From Magnolia sinica (taxonomy: Eukaryota > Streptophyta > Magnoliopsida > Magnoliales > Magnoliaceae), in the NCBI RefSeq assembly GCF_029962835.1, contig NC_080578.1, positions 48,725,001 to 48,789,000 of the forward strand: a stretch of DNA of 64,000 nt. The letters are read 5' to 3'. Under the pieces are notes generated by a model. It searched no databases and was not told where the DNA came from. It saw nothing but the letters and a program-made list of their open reading frames with translations. Of the stretch, positions 10,592 to 21,864 are shown piece after piece. A program made the position numbers and the translations under genes. Each line of letters begins with the position of its first letter. Positions within the stretch are counted from its first letter, which is position 1.

Positions 10592-12949
10592 TCTTATTAT
10601 GTATATATATTCTTTTTTGTAATTTTTTATTAATAAATATGCAAATATATGTATTTTAGCATATCTTAAAGTTTTACTGAAAAATGCTATTGTTTTTCCC
10701 ATGTTTCCCAGTATTTTCAGTTATTGACGATATTTTAGCAATATCGTTATTGTTTTCACATCCTCGGCTACCAATATCAATACTTTGAACACTGACTAGG
10801 AGTAGTGAAAGGTGTGCCAAAGCCATATTTGAAATTGTGTGGTAGGATATAAGAGTTAACAATGACGCATATGCGGAAGCTTTGCAGAATTAGAGAATGA
10901 AAGGTTGTGTCCTAAAGAGGGAGGGAGGGAGGGTGAATAAGACCACTTAAAAATTATGCCAATTAAAATAAATTTGGGTTATTTAAACTAATTTATCAAT
11001 TAAACTAATTAAGGAAAATAACACTTAGGCTTTCAAGCCAAAAGTAGGTCCAATCACATAAATTACAAATCATATATCGAAAAGAAACTAGTCTATAATC
11101 AAGATAGTTAACTTGTGTATGGGATGTACTAACTATTCAACTCTTAGCATTCATCTAATCATGCATATATATAATTAGCAAATTAAATCCACAAGCATAA
11201 TTATAAATGTGGTCAAATGACAATTCCAAACACAAACATATATAGTGGTTCAGTTTCTCTACTCTACTTCGAGTGGACGCACTCTTCTCGAGTGTACGAA
11301 TAGTTACTATCAGAGGTTTTCAATAAGTTCACCCTAACCTTTACAGGCTCACACAAAGACCTAATGTACACTCCCATCGAGGCTCCCTCAGAGACTTAGT
11401 TGGCTTTCTATCGGTGATTATGTCTAAATATTGCATATTTATCCTCTTAATTACATTAGCTTTCTTGGTATTCAAGTGTTGATACACGCGCGTGCGCACA
11501 CACACACATATATGTATTGTTTGTTAAATTTCGTTTAGACAAAACAGCTTATGAAGTGGCCCATCTAATGTGGATCAAGATGGAATGTTCAAGACTCTAC
11601 TTCAAGTTAAGTAGTAGATTAAGAGAGAAAGTTCAAGACTCTACTTTAAGTCAAATAGTGAATCAAGATGGAAAGTTCAAGTTCTACAAAGTTCGAGATG
11701 ATTGAGTTCAAGTTCTACTAAAGTTCTATTAGAAGATCAAGCTCTATCTTTAACTACAACCTCTATTGAAGATTCAAGTATAAAAACAAGTTCCATAAAA
11801 TTCAAGCTACTTTAAAAGTTCAGTCATATCAAATATAACAAACCCTAGAAAGACCTTAGGTCTAGGTACTTTCAAGATATAATTTAAATGAGTTTCTATG
11901 TTTATATTAAGCTAAAGTTCAACTAGTCCAAGCTAAGGTTCAACTAGTCTAAGGATTTTTCAACTAGTTCTAGTTTAAATTACAAAAAAACATATTTTTT
12001 CGTTACTTCTTCGACCAGTCGAGCAGACTGCTCGACCAGTCAAAGATGGGCCTTTGACTAGTCGAGGGTTGCTCGACTCGAAGTCCAACAACTGAATTAA
12101 TTCAGATTTTTGGCACCCTCGACCAGTCAAAGACCATGCTCGACCAGTTGAGCAGGGCCTTCAACCAGTCGAAGTTTTATTTTATCTTATCACGCTCAAA
12201 TTTAAAAATTTGTTGGAACAGAATCCAATTCTTAGAAGAGTCAAAGCAACAACTTTTCTGCTTATAAATAGAGGCTTTCTCTCAATCCAAAAACAGAATT
12301 CAAGTACATCAAATCCATCGTTAAGAGAGATGGAAGCCCCTATTATACTCAAGCTATTACATGGTATTTATAATTTTTTAATAGCTTATTTGTTTTAATT
12401 CCTTGATCTCTTATGCTTTGAATTTTATTTTATAAAGAGAATAAATACTCTTCTTTAAGATCTTAAGGAATTCAAACAAGTAGCCTTAGGTTTAAATTTA
12501 TTTAAAATCAATCTAAAACCTTGAACCCTTGTCTATGTGACTGAACATTGAACAATTTACTACAAGACAAGTGGTTCTACGGCTACATTGACTAATATAT
12601 CTTCAAAGGAGAAAATAAATATATTTTTCTTTTATATTGGTTTTATTGAGATAGCCAGAAAATCTCATTTATTGGTTTTCCTAAGATAGCCAGAAAATCT
12701 CAGTGAGGGATTTTTTGTTTGTGGTAGCCCTTTAAAAGCACAACTGTATTAGGTTTTAAGGTGACATTGAGAAAATCTTATTTTTTGTGAAAACCAATAT
12801 CACGTGGATAGTGATTATTGGGAGTGGAGTAGGTGTGGCTGTTTGAGAACAGTTGTTGTACACAGTGAACCACTATAACTCTTTGTGTTGTGGTGAATGT
12901 TTACTTTTTTGCATTTGTGGAGAACATTTGTAATTTTATGTATACAGAA
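10592..12949 (+). repeat. Composite repeat block, copy B (left part)
   Basis: Aligns along its length with 1637-4670: leader, antisense LTR fragment (10,890-11,480), then a sense Sirevirus LTR from about 11,505 with a TATAAATAG box at 12,263. It is interrupted at 12,949/12,950 by the complete Sirevirus and resumes at 23,726. It has a CA/CG dinucleotide tract near 11,486-11,507 where copy A has TA. Confidence 0.75.
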
Positions 12950-14883
12950 TGAAAAGGCCGAGTTATTAAGTCCTAGAGGGGGGGGTGAATAGGACTATGC
13001 CAAATTTAAAAATTAACAGTGGAATTTAAACAATTAAATAAAGATAGCACTTAAACAATTCATAATGCGAAAATGTAAAACAACCTCAAAAATCTAGTAT
13101 TGAGAGGTTGATACAAACTTGGTTCTAAGGACAACCTGACACCAAAACCAATGGTTTATGTCAGGACAACCTTACTAGAACGTGGGTGAGTATTAAAAAC
13201 TCAAACTAAAGAGGATATGAAAGAAATAGAAACTAATTTATCACAACATTCACCATACAATGCTGAAATGTAAAGATTACAACATTCACATCCACAAATA
13301 CATCCCATAATCTTAAATCACAAAAGATAAAGAAAATAAACCACACATCCACCAAACACAAAGAATTAAAGTGGTTCGCTTGTGTGTACACCAACTGTTA
13401 AACAATAGCCACACAACTACTCCACTCCTAATATCCTCACATAATAGATATTAGCGTTCACTATAAAAATAGGTTTTTCAAGGTTCACCTAAAACCCTCA
13501 CAATTGTCTTTCAAGTGGGCTTACACAATTCAAAAAACCCCACACTCTGAGTTTTCTGGATCACCTTAGACAAACCAAATCAAAGAGATTTTTCTGGCAC
13601 AATCTCTATGAAACCAAAATAAAGAATTTGCAAAGCTATAAAATACCTAGATATTCTCCTTTTGATGCAGCCCGCAAGAACTAAATCGGAATTAAAGTTC
13701 AACGTAGAAGTTCAATGTCCACACTCACTTATGAAATAGTTATAGGTTCTAGATTGATTTTAAATTAAATCACCTTGGGCTAGCTTAATTTGATTTTGAT
13801 TCCAAGAAATGGGAATACTTCAATCCCTCTTTCAAATAAAATTAGAATGCAGAATACAAAATCAAATACAAAGAAAGCTAATTAAAGAGAATATATAATG
13901 AGCACTAAATAGCTTAAGAATATCACTAACTTATCTCTTAGAGTGGCATATTGATTTTGCTTGAATTGGATATCAAACTCTGAAAATCATGCTCTATTTA
14001 TAAGTGAAGAAATCGCACTCTCGACTGGTCCTGAGGTCGGCACAACTGGTCGTAGGATCAACAAACTTTTAAAATTTGAGCGTGATAAGAACAGGCCGTT
14101 CCACAACTAGTCATAGGGTCTACTCAACCGGTCAAGTAGCCTCCACGATCGGTCAAGTCTTGTCCACGACTGGTCGTGTGGAACCCAATTTAGTTGCTAG
14201 ACTTTGAGTCGAGCCTACAGGACTAGTCGAGCATAGGTCGAGCACTGTTGACATGACCGGTTGAGCAATCTCCAGGACTGGTCGAGGCTTTAACAAAAAT
14301 TTTTGAAAATCAGTAACAAACTTAGGACTGGTCGAGGAATTCTTGGACTGGTCGAGCCAGTGCTAGGACTAGTCGAACATAGTCCAAGACTAGTCAAGAA
14401 ATAGTCTATACACCTATAAAATGATCCAATTTAAATTATGTATTCAAAATAACCTACCCTATGGTTAATCTAGGGTCATTCATACCTTATACATAATGTA
14501 TGAACATTGAAACTTCTTTTCCTTCAGTTGATAAATGATCTTTGAAGTTCACAAAACTTGAGATCTTGACATATATAGAAGTTTGAACTTGAGACTTTTT
14601 GAAGCTTGAATTTGACTAACATTGAAGCTTGAGCTTGAGGTTCAAAGTATATGAACTTTGTCTTGACTTGAAGCTTGAACTATGAATCTTGAAACATTGA
14701 ATTCACACTTGATGTTGTACTTGAACATAAACATGTAATCTTACATTTGAAGTTCTTGAAGTAAAGACCATTGTCCTTGCATTATCTTGAATATATCGGT
14801 GCGCTAAACAAGACACAGATTTCAAGATGTTTTGGCACTACAAAATTTGACAATTATAGGATCTATAAACTATAGCACTTACA
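12950..14883 (-). repeat. Copia 1 3' LTR
   Basis: 1,934 bp. On the minus strand it runs TGTAAGTG..TTTTCA. It aligns with 21,865-23,725 with only a few substitutions per 60 bp in the parts compared, plus indels: an extra roughly 55 bp near 14,060 and roughly 30 bp near 14,665 here. It contains a palindrome cluster (about 14,015-14,400) and a TATAAATAG box (minus strand, 13,994-14,002). The left edge has a G-run next to 'tcctagag'. Confidence 0.92.
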
Positions 14884-15177
14884 ATCTCCCCCTTTATCAA
14901 ATTTGTGACAAAACACACTTCATAATAACACAAGCATTACACGCACAAAGAATTATGCACCAGTTATTAAAAGAAGCCAGTGACAATCTGGTTAAAGAAT
15001 CATGCACCAGTTATAAACAGATCAAAACAAATCGAATCAATTCGCATCAATTCCACCAACAATACTCCCCCTTACCACAAAAATTTTTTTGAATGGGCGG
15101 CTACCTCAACCTATCCACAATCCATCCACAATCCACATGCTATATATCACAAGCATGACAAATTTCTCTCCCTTTTT
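14884..15177 (-). other. Multiple polypurine tracts of copia 1
   Basis: The tract adjoining the LTR (14,884-14,895) reads AAAGGGGGAGAT on the minus strand. Two more purine runs lie upstream in element direction: TAAGGGGGAGT at 15,064-15,074 and AAAAAGGGAGAGA at 15,165-15,177. Repeated polypurine tracts before the 3' LTR are a known trait of Sireviruses. No gene lies between here and the end of the envelope-like frame at 15,430. Confidence 0.7.
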
Positions 15178-15429
15178 GTCACAATATGACAAAGGAAGGA
15201 ACCAATAAATAGAAGTGGACGTAGATATATAAGGAACAATAAGAAGAAGATGAGGAATAATGGAGCAGGATAACAATATAATAAATCCATTAGCAAGTCA
15301 TGTTCAAGCATAACCAACCAAATTAAACCAAGTACAACCAAGTTAAACCAAGTTAAGCCAAGTACAACCTCATAAGACAAAAGAAATCTAAGTATCATTA
15401 AAGTTATTACAAATCAAGATAACCAAAAA

Positions 15430-16560
15430 CTAATCAGAACCCGATGAAGGAGCAGGTATGGTAGGATCAAGTTTATGAAGTCCCTTGTTAAGGCGCCTAA
15501 GATACTTACGCATATATTTGAATTGCAAATCATGAGACACATTCATATTTTCTACCTTCTCCTCTAGAGAGCGCAACCGCGTATCAAAGTCAGATGGCTG
15601 ATAATCAGGATCATCTGCTAAATTGGATTCGATCTCATCAAAAATATTGCCCATGTTAATGTCATCTGGAGGTAAATCACCTTCTTCTTCATTCACTACA
15701 GCAGCTCCTCCAACACTCACATTGACTTGGCCTATGGCCAACCTTAGATTCATTTTGTTTATATTGGAGTTATTGAAGATTAGGTGTTGAATGGGAGCCT
15801 CTCCAACAGGCATAGCCACTAAAATATGGGTGGCCAACACAGTCATAAGATAAGCAAAAGGAATATCATTGTGTCCAGGATGGAGACGGAATTGAATGAT
15901 GTAATGACAGATTAAAGAAGGAGGACATACATTGGTTCCAGAAACAATGGCATGAAGAATCCGAACCATGAACGTAGTGAGTTTGGTTTTGTTACCAGAA
16001 TGAGGATAAATGAATATCCTATGAAGGACTCTGTATCTGGATAACAAATACTTTGAAGCAAGCGCATTTCCATTAGTACTCCATTGCGCATCTATATTGC
16101 ACAATTCTCTAGTAAGCATTCGTTTTTCAGATTCCGATAGTTTAGCTACTAGAGTGCTAATGGGAATACCTTCATCATTGACAGGTATATACATTAGACC
16201 AGAGATCAAATGTCGGTCTACTTCAACTGCACCTTCTCTAGTTGCAATAATAAATGTAAGATTTTCAGTAGAAAAGTCAGAGATACATGCATACATAGCT
16301 TGTGTAATAGACTAGTATGTCGGCCCACCCTAATGTAGAATGTTATCCCATCCTATAGATTAGAGAAGATGAATGATTTCAAATGGAGCTAGATGTTCAA
16401 CATGAACAGGTCGTTCAACTATAACATTGTGCAACCATATATCCCGCACATAGGAGGGATCATCTTCGAGTGACCAAAGGTGACGCACTGTAATAGGTGA
16501 CGATCTAGAAGATGAAGGATGCCGAGAACTTTTATTTTTACCTCTACCTTCCATTTGCAA
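15430..16560 (-). pseudogene. Envelope-like / plant transposon-protein ORF, copia 1
   Basis: One reading frame of about 376 codons interrupted by three in-frame stops close together (16,360-16,362, 16,330-16,332, 16,312-16,314). The last 288 codons (16,296-15,430) are open. Layout: basic Ser-rich N terminus; an 'IGWD' motif followed by a 'SIT.AMYA' segment; an 'RVLHRIF..YPHSGNKT' motif; 'CPPSLICHYIIQF'; then an acidic stretch (EEEGDLPPDD), a coiled coil and the tail PAPSSGSD. The domain resembles what is annotated as a putative plant transposon protein (I think PF20167), from memory. The position after pol matches Sirevirus env-like ORFs. I see no signal peptide or clear membrane segment, so a role in entry is not supported by sequence. 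Confidence 0.75.
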
Positions 16561-16848
16561 CTAGGAAATCAAGGAACCAAGTGATTATAAAGAAGTAGAG
16601 TGAGTTTTCTCAAGATCAGATTTTGGAGAAGAAAACTCCAAAAATCACTATGAAACAAGAAATAAACCTCACTAATGATGAAAAAGGAGTAATATGAACT
16701 TGAATATATAAGAAAAATGGAAATAAAGCACTAACATTGAAGAACTAGGAGATGGGTTCTACCAATCGACCTAGGACCTGTTGGAGAAGAAACCCAAAAT
16801 GAAGAAAAGGGGATTTTTTTCCCCAACTAAAGCACCATCTTGCGCTAC

Positions 16849-16915
16849 ACGACTGGTCGAGTACATTCTCAACTGGTCGTGCCACGACTGGGTGAGTATA
16901 CCCTCGACTGGTCAT
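16849..16915. promoter_or_regulatory. Palindrome cluster upstream of the copia 1 extra ORF
   Basis: Four copies of a CTCGACTGGTCGAG-like palindrome (about 16,849, 16,868, 16,885, 16,903) lie between RNase H and the envelope-like frame, about 290 bp upstream of its start. The same motif is clustered in the LTRs. The only other internal clusters noticed are in copia 2 and, with a related palindrome, in gypsy 2, also just upstream of the extra ORF. Confidence 0.65.
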
Positions 16916-17039
16916 GCACAGCCAAAAAATATGCAAATTTCTTGAAATTTGAAATTTTTAGCATAAAATAACAAATATATATACAATATGATACAGAAAT
17001 GCATGAATAGTCAATTCAAATTGCACATACTAAGATCAA

Positions 17040-17400
17040 ATTTCAATTTAGAAAACCATTTTTTGTCAAGCGGTTTTGTGAATATGTCTGCAAGTTGAGT
17101 CTCAGTCAGTATGTATTCCAAAAAAAATTGTCTTTTCTTCCACTAATTTACGAATGTAGTGATATCTAATGTCAATGTGCTTAGTTCGTGAATGCTGGAT
17201 TGGATTTTTAGATCTATTAATTGTACTGAAATTATCACAATATAAAACCTTAGAATCCTGTGTAATTCCGTAATCACTTAACATTCTTTTCATCCATACA
17301 AGCTGAGTACATGCATTACCTGTTGCAATGTATTTAGCCTCAGCAGTTGAGAGCAATACGGAACTTTGTTTCTTACTTGGCCAAGAAACTAAACAGTTCC
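17040..17400 (-). pseudogene. Copia 1 RNase H
   Basis: Open from 17,356 to 17,102. It shows LSTAEAKYIA, 'QLVWMKRML', 'YCDNFSTINRSKNP' and 'HSRTKHIDIRYHYIR', the end of a copia RNase H domain (acidic residues and the final His-rich segment present). It is separated from the reverse transcriptase frame by a small break near 17,390. A decayed tail continues to about 17,040. It removes the RNA strand during cDNA synthesis. Confidence 0.85.
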
Positions 17401-18555
17401 CAACATAGAAACAACACCACTAGTTGATTTTCGGTCATCAATGTTACCAGCCCAATCAGCATCAATGTAACCAGTTAATTGAACACTAGTATCATGTGGA
17501 TACCAAAGACCCAGATTTGCAGAGCTTACGACATATTGCATAATTCGTTTAACAGCAGTTAAATGTGGGTCAGATTGATATCTAGAGCAAATTCCTACGC
17601 TAAATGCAATATTAAGTCTACTTGCAGTTAAATACAACAAACTACCTATCATACTGCGACACAATTTAGGATTCACTCTCTTACCTGTAGAGTCCTTTGA
17701 GAGTTTCAAAGTAGTACTCATAGGAGTATCAAAATTTTTATGAGACCCGTATCCTAGCCCATACTGTTCTGCATATTTGGTTTGAGAAATAAAGAAACCA
17801 TCAGGTTGCTGTTTAACTTGCAACCCTAGGAAATAATTCAATTCCCCAACCATGCTCATTTTGAACTTAGATTTCATAAGATCTGTAAAATCAACAGTCA
17901 TGTTAGCACAGGTAGATTCATAAATAATATCATCAACATAAATTTGCACTATTAAAATGTGATCATTATGTTTCTTAATAAATAGAGTCTTATCAACACT
18001 TCCCATTAGAAAATTATGACTTAGCAAAAATTTAGTCAACTTTTCATACCATGCCTTGTGAGCTTATTTTAAACTATAAAGGGCATTTTTTAGGCAGTAT
18101 ACATGATCAGCATTCTTAGGGTCTTCAAAACCCGTAGGTTGTTCAACATACACTTCTTCATGCAAATCGCTATTTAAGAAAGCACTCTTTACATCTATTT
18201 GGTATATTTTGAACTTTCTAAAGCATGCAATGGATATAAATAGTCTGATTGATTCAAGACGAGCTACTAGGGCAAAGGTCTCATCATAATTGATGCCTTC
18301 AATTTGAGTGTACCCTTGTATAACCAGCTTACCCTTATTTCTAATAATATTACCAAGTTCATTAGACTTATTTTTAAAAATCCATTTAGTTCCGATAATG
18401 TGTTTATTTTTAGGTATTGGAACTAAGTACCAAACATCATTTCTAACAAATTGATTAAGCTCTTCTTGCATTACAACTATCCATTTTTCGTCAGTAAGAG
18501 CTTCTTTTACGTTAGCCGATTCTATCTGAGATGTAAAGCACACGTAATTACACAT
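17389..18555 (-). pseudogene. Copia 1 reverse transcriptase
   Basis: Two open segments in one frame (18,555-18,064 and 18,039-17,389) around a stop at 18,064-18,066. The first holds IGTKWIFKNK, 'YDETFALVARLESIR' and '[10 protein letters not shown]'. The second holds the catalytic YVDD (17,929-17,940), 'GELNYFLGLQ', 'PMSTTLKLS' and 'RSMIGSLLYLTASR'. All core motifs of a copia reverse transcriptase (RVT_2) are visible. The intact YVDD within a frame broken by few lesions suggests fairly recent decay. Confidence 0.92.
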
Positions 18556-18599
18556 ATCTTCTAACTATTTACGAGTGCGCACACCAGTGAGAGGGTTTC

Positions 18600-19574
18600 C
18601 AAGAATCTAATTAGTAGGGTGATCTTTAACAGTCCTCAGTTCAGAGTTATTTTGACTTGATGAAGAATCTAGTTTATCAATTATAACTACTTTATCATTT
18701 TCTGAACATGAGACAGGTGTATTCAAGTGATTGTCAATAACCATATTAATGGACTCTTGAATCACACCAGTCTTCTTATTAAGAACCCGATATGCTTGAC
18801 TATTGAGAGAATACCCTTAAAATATCCCTTCATCACTTTTGGTGTCAAATTTTTCAAAATTTTCTCGGTCACGTAAAATGTAGCACTTACTGCCAAAAAC
18901 TCGAAAGTATTTGACAGTAGGCTTCTTATCAAACCACATTTCATAAGTCATTTTACTATTTAATTTTTTAGTATAAACGTGGTTAATTATATAACATGCA
19001 GTATTTACAGCTTCGGCCCAAAGATTTTTAGGGAGCTTCATACTGTTTAACATTACATTTGCCATTTTTTAAAGCACTCTATTTTTTCTTTCTACTATAC
19101 CATTTTGTCATGGTGTTTTGGGCATAGAGAATTTATGTGATATTCCCTGATCACTACAAAATTTCTCAAAACCGCTATTCTCAAACTCTGATCCATGATC
19201 ACTACGGATCTTACAGACTTGAGACTCTTTTTAGTTTGGATACGTCTAAGTACCATTTTTACTTCATCGAAAGTTTCTGATTTGTCTCTTAAGAAGACTA
19301 CCCAAGTATATCTGGTAAAGTCATCAACAATTACCAGTATGTACTTTTTTCCACCTCGACTCTCCGTTCTAGTTGGTCTAATAAGATCTATATGGAGGAG
19401 TTCGAGCGGTTTAGATGTGGTATTGGAGTCTACTTTTTTGTGAGAACTCCTAGTTTGTTTGCCAATCTGGCATTCCTCACATATTTTATCTATTTTCTGT
19501 ATTTTTGGTAAGCCTCTTACTAACTCTCTTTTGCTCAATCTATATAAGTTGCAGTAGTGTACTGTCCAAGGCAT
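18600..19574 (-). pseudogene. Copia 1 integrase
   Basis: Continues from the GAG-pre-integrase zinc region (CEECQIGKQ), then 'LLHIDL..PTRTES' (first Asp), 'IVDDFTRYTWVVFLR', and after a frameshift near 19,215 'SDHGSEFEN' (second Asp), 'QNGIVERKNR' (Glu) and 'NLWAEAVNTACYI'. There are stops after 'PKTP', after 'NRVL' and near 18,820. The C-terminal linker down to about 18,600 is degraded. Function: insertion of cDNA into the genome. Confidence 0.85.
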
Positions 19575-20104
19575 TTATGCCATAATTCGGTCTCATCGGT
19601 ATGGACCATGTAACACAATAATTTAGATGAGCTTGAATCACTTACTATGCAGCAGTTTTTAGAAGTTCTGCAACCAGTTAATATTACAGAACCATTTTTA
19701 TTTAAAATTTCGCACCCCAGGTTAGTAAATTTTACACTATGATTATTATCGCATATTTGATAAATGCTTAATAAGTTGTGTTTTAACCCTTCTACATATA
19801 AAACATTCTCAAATAAAGGAAGGTTAAAGAGTTGAACCGTACCTTGGCCAACAATCCTGTAGTTGCTACCATCACTGAATGTGACTGAACCATCAGTCAT
19901 ATCTTTAAGATTGGTGAATAGACCTTTGTCACCAGTCATGTGTCTGGAGCATCCACTGTCTAGGTACCACTTTGAATGGCTTGTAGCTTTGAAAGCAATG
20001 TGAGCAACCAAGCAAGTAACCTTAGGAATCCATTTCATTACAGTCTTAGGTTTAAGAGTATAATTGGTCTTCTTGTGTTTGTAGTTGATATAAGACTGAC
20101 CCAT
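19535..20104 (-). pseudogene. Copia 1 protease and GAG-pre-integrase region
   Basis: Open for 189 codons. It shows the retroviral-type aspartic protease motif WYLDSGCSRHMTGD with catalytic Asp (codon 19,958-19,960) intact, then 'NVLYVEGLKHNLLSI', then 'ETELWHKCLG', the start of the GAG-pre-integrase domain. The frame shifts into the integrase segment within the overlap near 19,550. It cleaves the Gag-Pol polyprotein. Confidence 0.88.
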
Positions 20105-21783
20105 TGAGTTAGATTTTAAGAGCTCCTTAAGTAAATCAATAATTTTCTCAGCTAAAGGATTATGATTCTGATTTTTAGTTGATATAGTTACTTTTAGATT
20201 TTAAGGTTTGAAAAGTCTTAGCATTTTTAGAATAGTTTTGATTCAGACTTTTCCCTTTTGAATTTGAAGATTCCCCTTTCACAAATTTAGGTGGAGTATT
20301 CTTATGTTTGGGAGGAATACTTTTATCATAGCCCAATCTAGATCGATCGCCCCATTTTTTGGATTCGGATAAGAGTTTTTCTAACTTAAGATCACCTTGG
20401 GCGTACTTTCATGTGTCTTTTAAACTCAAAAGTGAAGAGATTTCAAGTTTTAGCTTTTCGTTTTCAGATTTTAAGTTTTCAACTTGGGAGGTTTTGAAAT
20501 CTAAGTCGCCCTTAGTTTTTTCAAAACGGTCTGAAATATGAGATTTTTCTAAAACAAGAGAATCAGAATTTTCTTTAAGTTTTGAAAACTTCTCTTTCTG
20601 AAGTTTAAGTTTAACAGCAATTGTACAACTCTCATTGTAAAGGGCATTATAAGCATCTTGAAGATCTTCTTCATTTTCCTGATCACTATTCAGATTTTCT
20701 TCACTAGTTGAATCATCATTATCTGAAAAAGTGAACTTGGCTAGAGTCATAAGGGCTTTGACTTCATTATCTGACTCGATTTCAGAATCTTCTGATTCAA
20801 AAGAGGCTTCAGAGCCAGAAGATTCATCCCAGGTAGCCAACATACCTTTCTTTTTAGGTTTTGTCCTTTTTAGGACACTTGTTTGCTAAATGCCCATATT
20901 AATGGCAATTGTAACATTAACCGTCTTTTAAAGATTTCAAGTTTTAGATTTAGATCTTTTCTTTTCATTAGGTTTTTGAAAATCAACCTCTTTTTACTTT
21001 TGAAAATCTTATAAAACTTTTTAGCTAATAGAGCCATATCATCTTTAGAATTTTCTAAATCAGAATTATTACTATTTTCTTGAGAAATACATTTAGATGA
21101 TTTAAGGGTGATAGATTTACCTTTAGGAGCTTTAAAAGTTAACTCATAAGTCTGTAATGAGCCAACTAATTTTTCTACCCGCATATTATTCGTATCACGA
21201 AGTTCCTGAATCGCAGTCAACTTTGAATTAAACCGGTCAGGTAGTGAGCGTAGTATCTTTGGACAGACTTTACTTTCTGAGATTTTATCACCGAGACCCT
21301 ATATAGAGTTGAAAATGTCATTCAATCCAGTATAACAGTCCATGAAAGTTTCAGTTTCCTCCATACGTATTTCCTCAAATTTGGTTGTGAAGATTTGGAC
21401 TTTAGATTTATTGACAATTGTTGTTCCCTCGTGTGTCATTTCTAAAATATCCCAGGCTTGCTTTGTAGTATCACAGGATATAATTCTTTTGAATTCATCT
21501 GGTGATAGTGCACAAGTGATTGCATTTAGTGCTTTTGCATTGGCACTACTCTCACTTTTCTGAAGAGTGGTCCAAGAGAAATAAGGTATGACTTTTATAG
21601 TTTTGGATCCATCAGTACCAATTACTTCAGTGGTAAGAGGGGTCTAATTAGTCACTGTGGCTTGCCACACGCTCTCGTCCATGAATTTTAAGAAAACCCT
21701 CATTTTGGCTTTCCAATAGGCATAGTTGGAGCCATCAAATGGTGAAGGCCAGTGACTGAAAGGTTATCAAACTTTGACATCTT
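20105..21783 (-). pseudogene. Copia 1 gag
   Basis: Begins with a Met at 21,783 and an early frame slip, then 'FDGSNYAYWKAKMRVFLKF', 'ALSPDEFKRIISC', 'QAWDILEMTHEG' and 'ILRSLPDRFN' (copia gag, UBN2/DUF4219 type). The zinc knuckle C-X2-C-X4-H-X4-C at 20,875-20,916 is recognisable, but its loop holds a stop (20,899-20,901) where copia 2 has Glu. Downstream are the acidic 'TWDESSGSE' region and a Lys/Glu-rich coiled coil typical of Sirevirus Gag. Further stops occur near 21,640 and 21,300. It forms the virus-like particle. Confidence 0.88.
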
Positions 21784-21850
21784 ACAAAGCTCACATCGAT
21801 TAGCTCAGGAAATTAATCTAGAAGAAATAACAATTAAAACGAGCAATTAA

Positions 21851-21862
21851 GCTCTGATACCA
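21851..21862 (-). other. Primer-binding site of copia 1
   Basis: TGGTATCAGAGC on the minus strand, two bases (AG) after the 5' LTR end. It is complementary to the 3' end of plant initiator-Met tRNA. Copia 2 has the same 12 bases with the same AG spacer. Confidence 0.93.
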
Positions 21863-21864
21863 CT

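Noticed and set aside
1637..12949. Blocks A and B as the two LTRs of a single retroelement
   Set aside because: No primer-binding site follows block A, no polypurine tract precedes block B, and the sequence between them is a minus-strand gypsy fragment with its own LTR and PPT.
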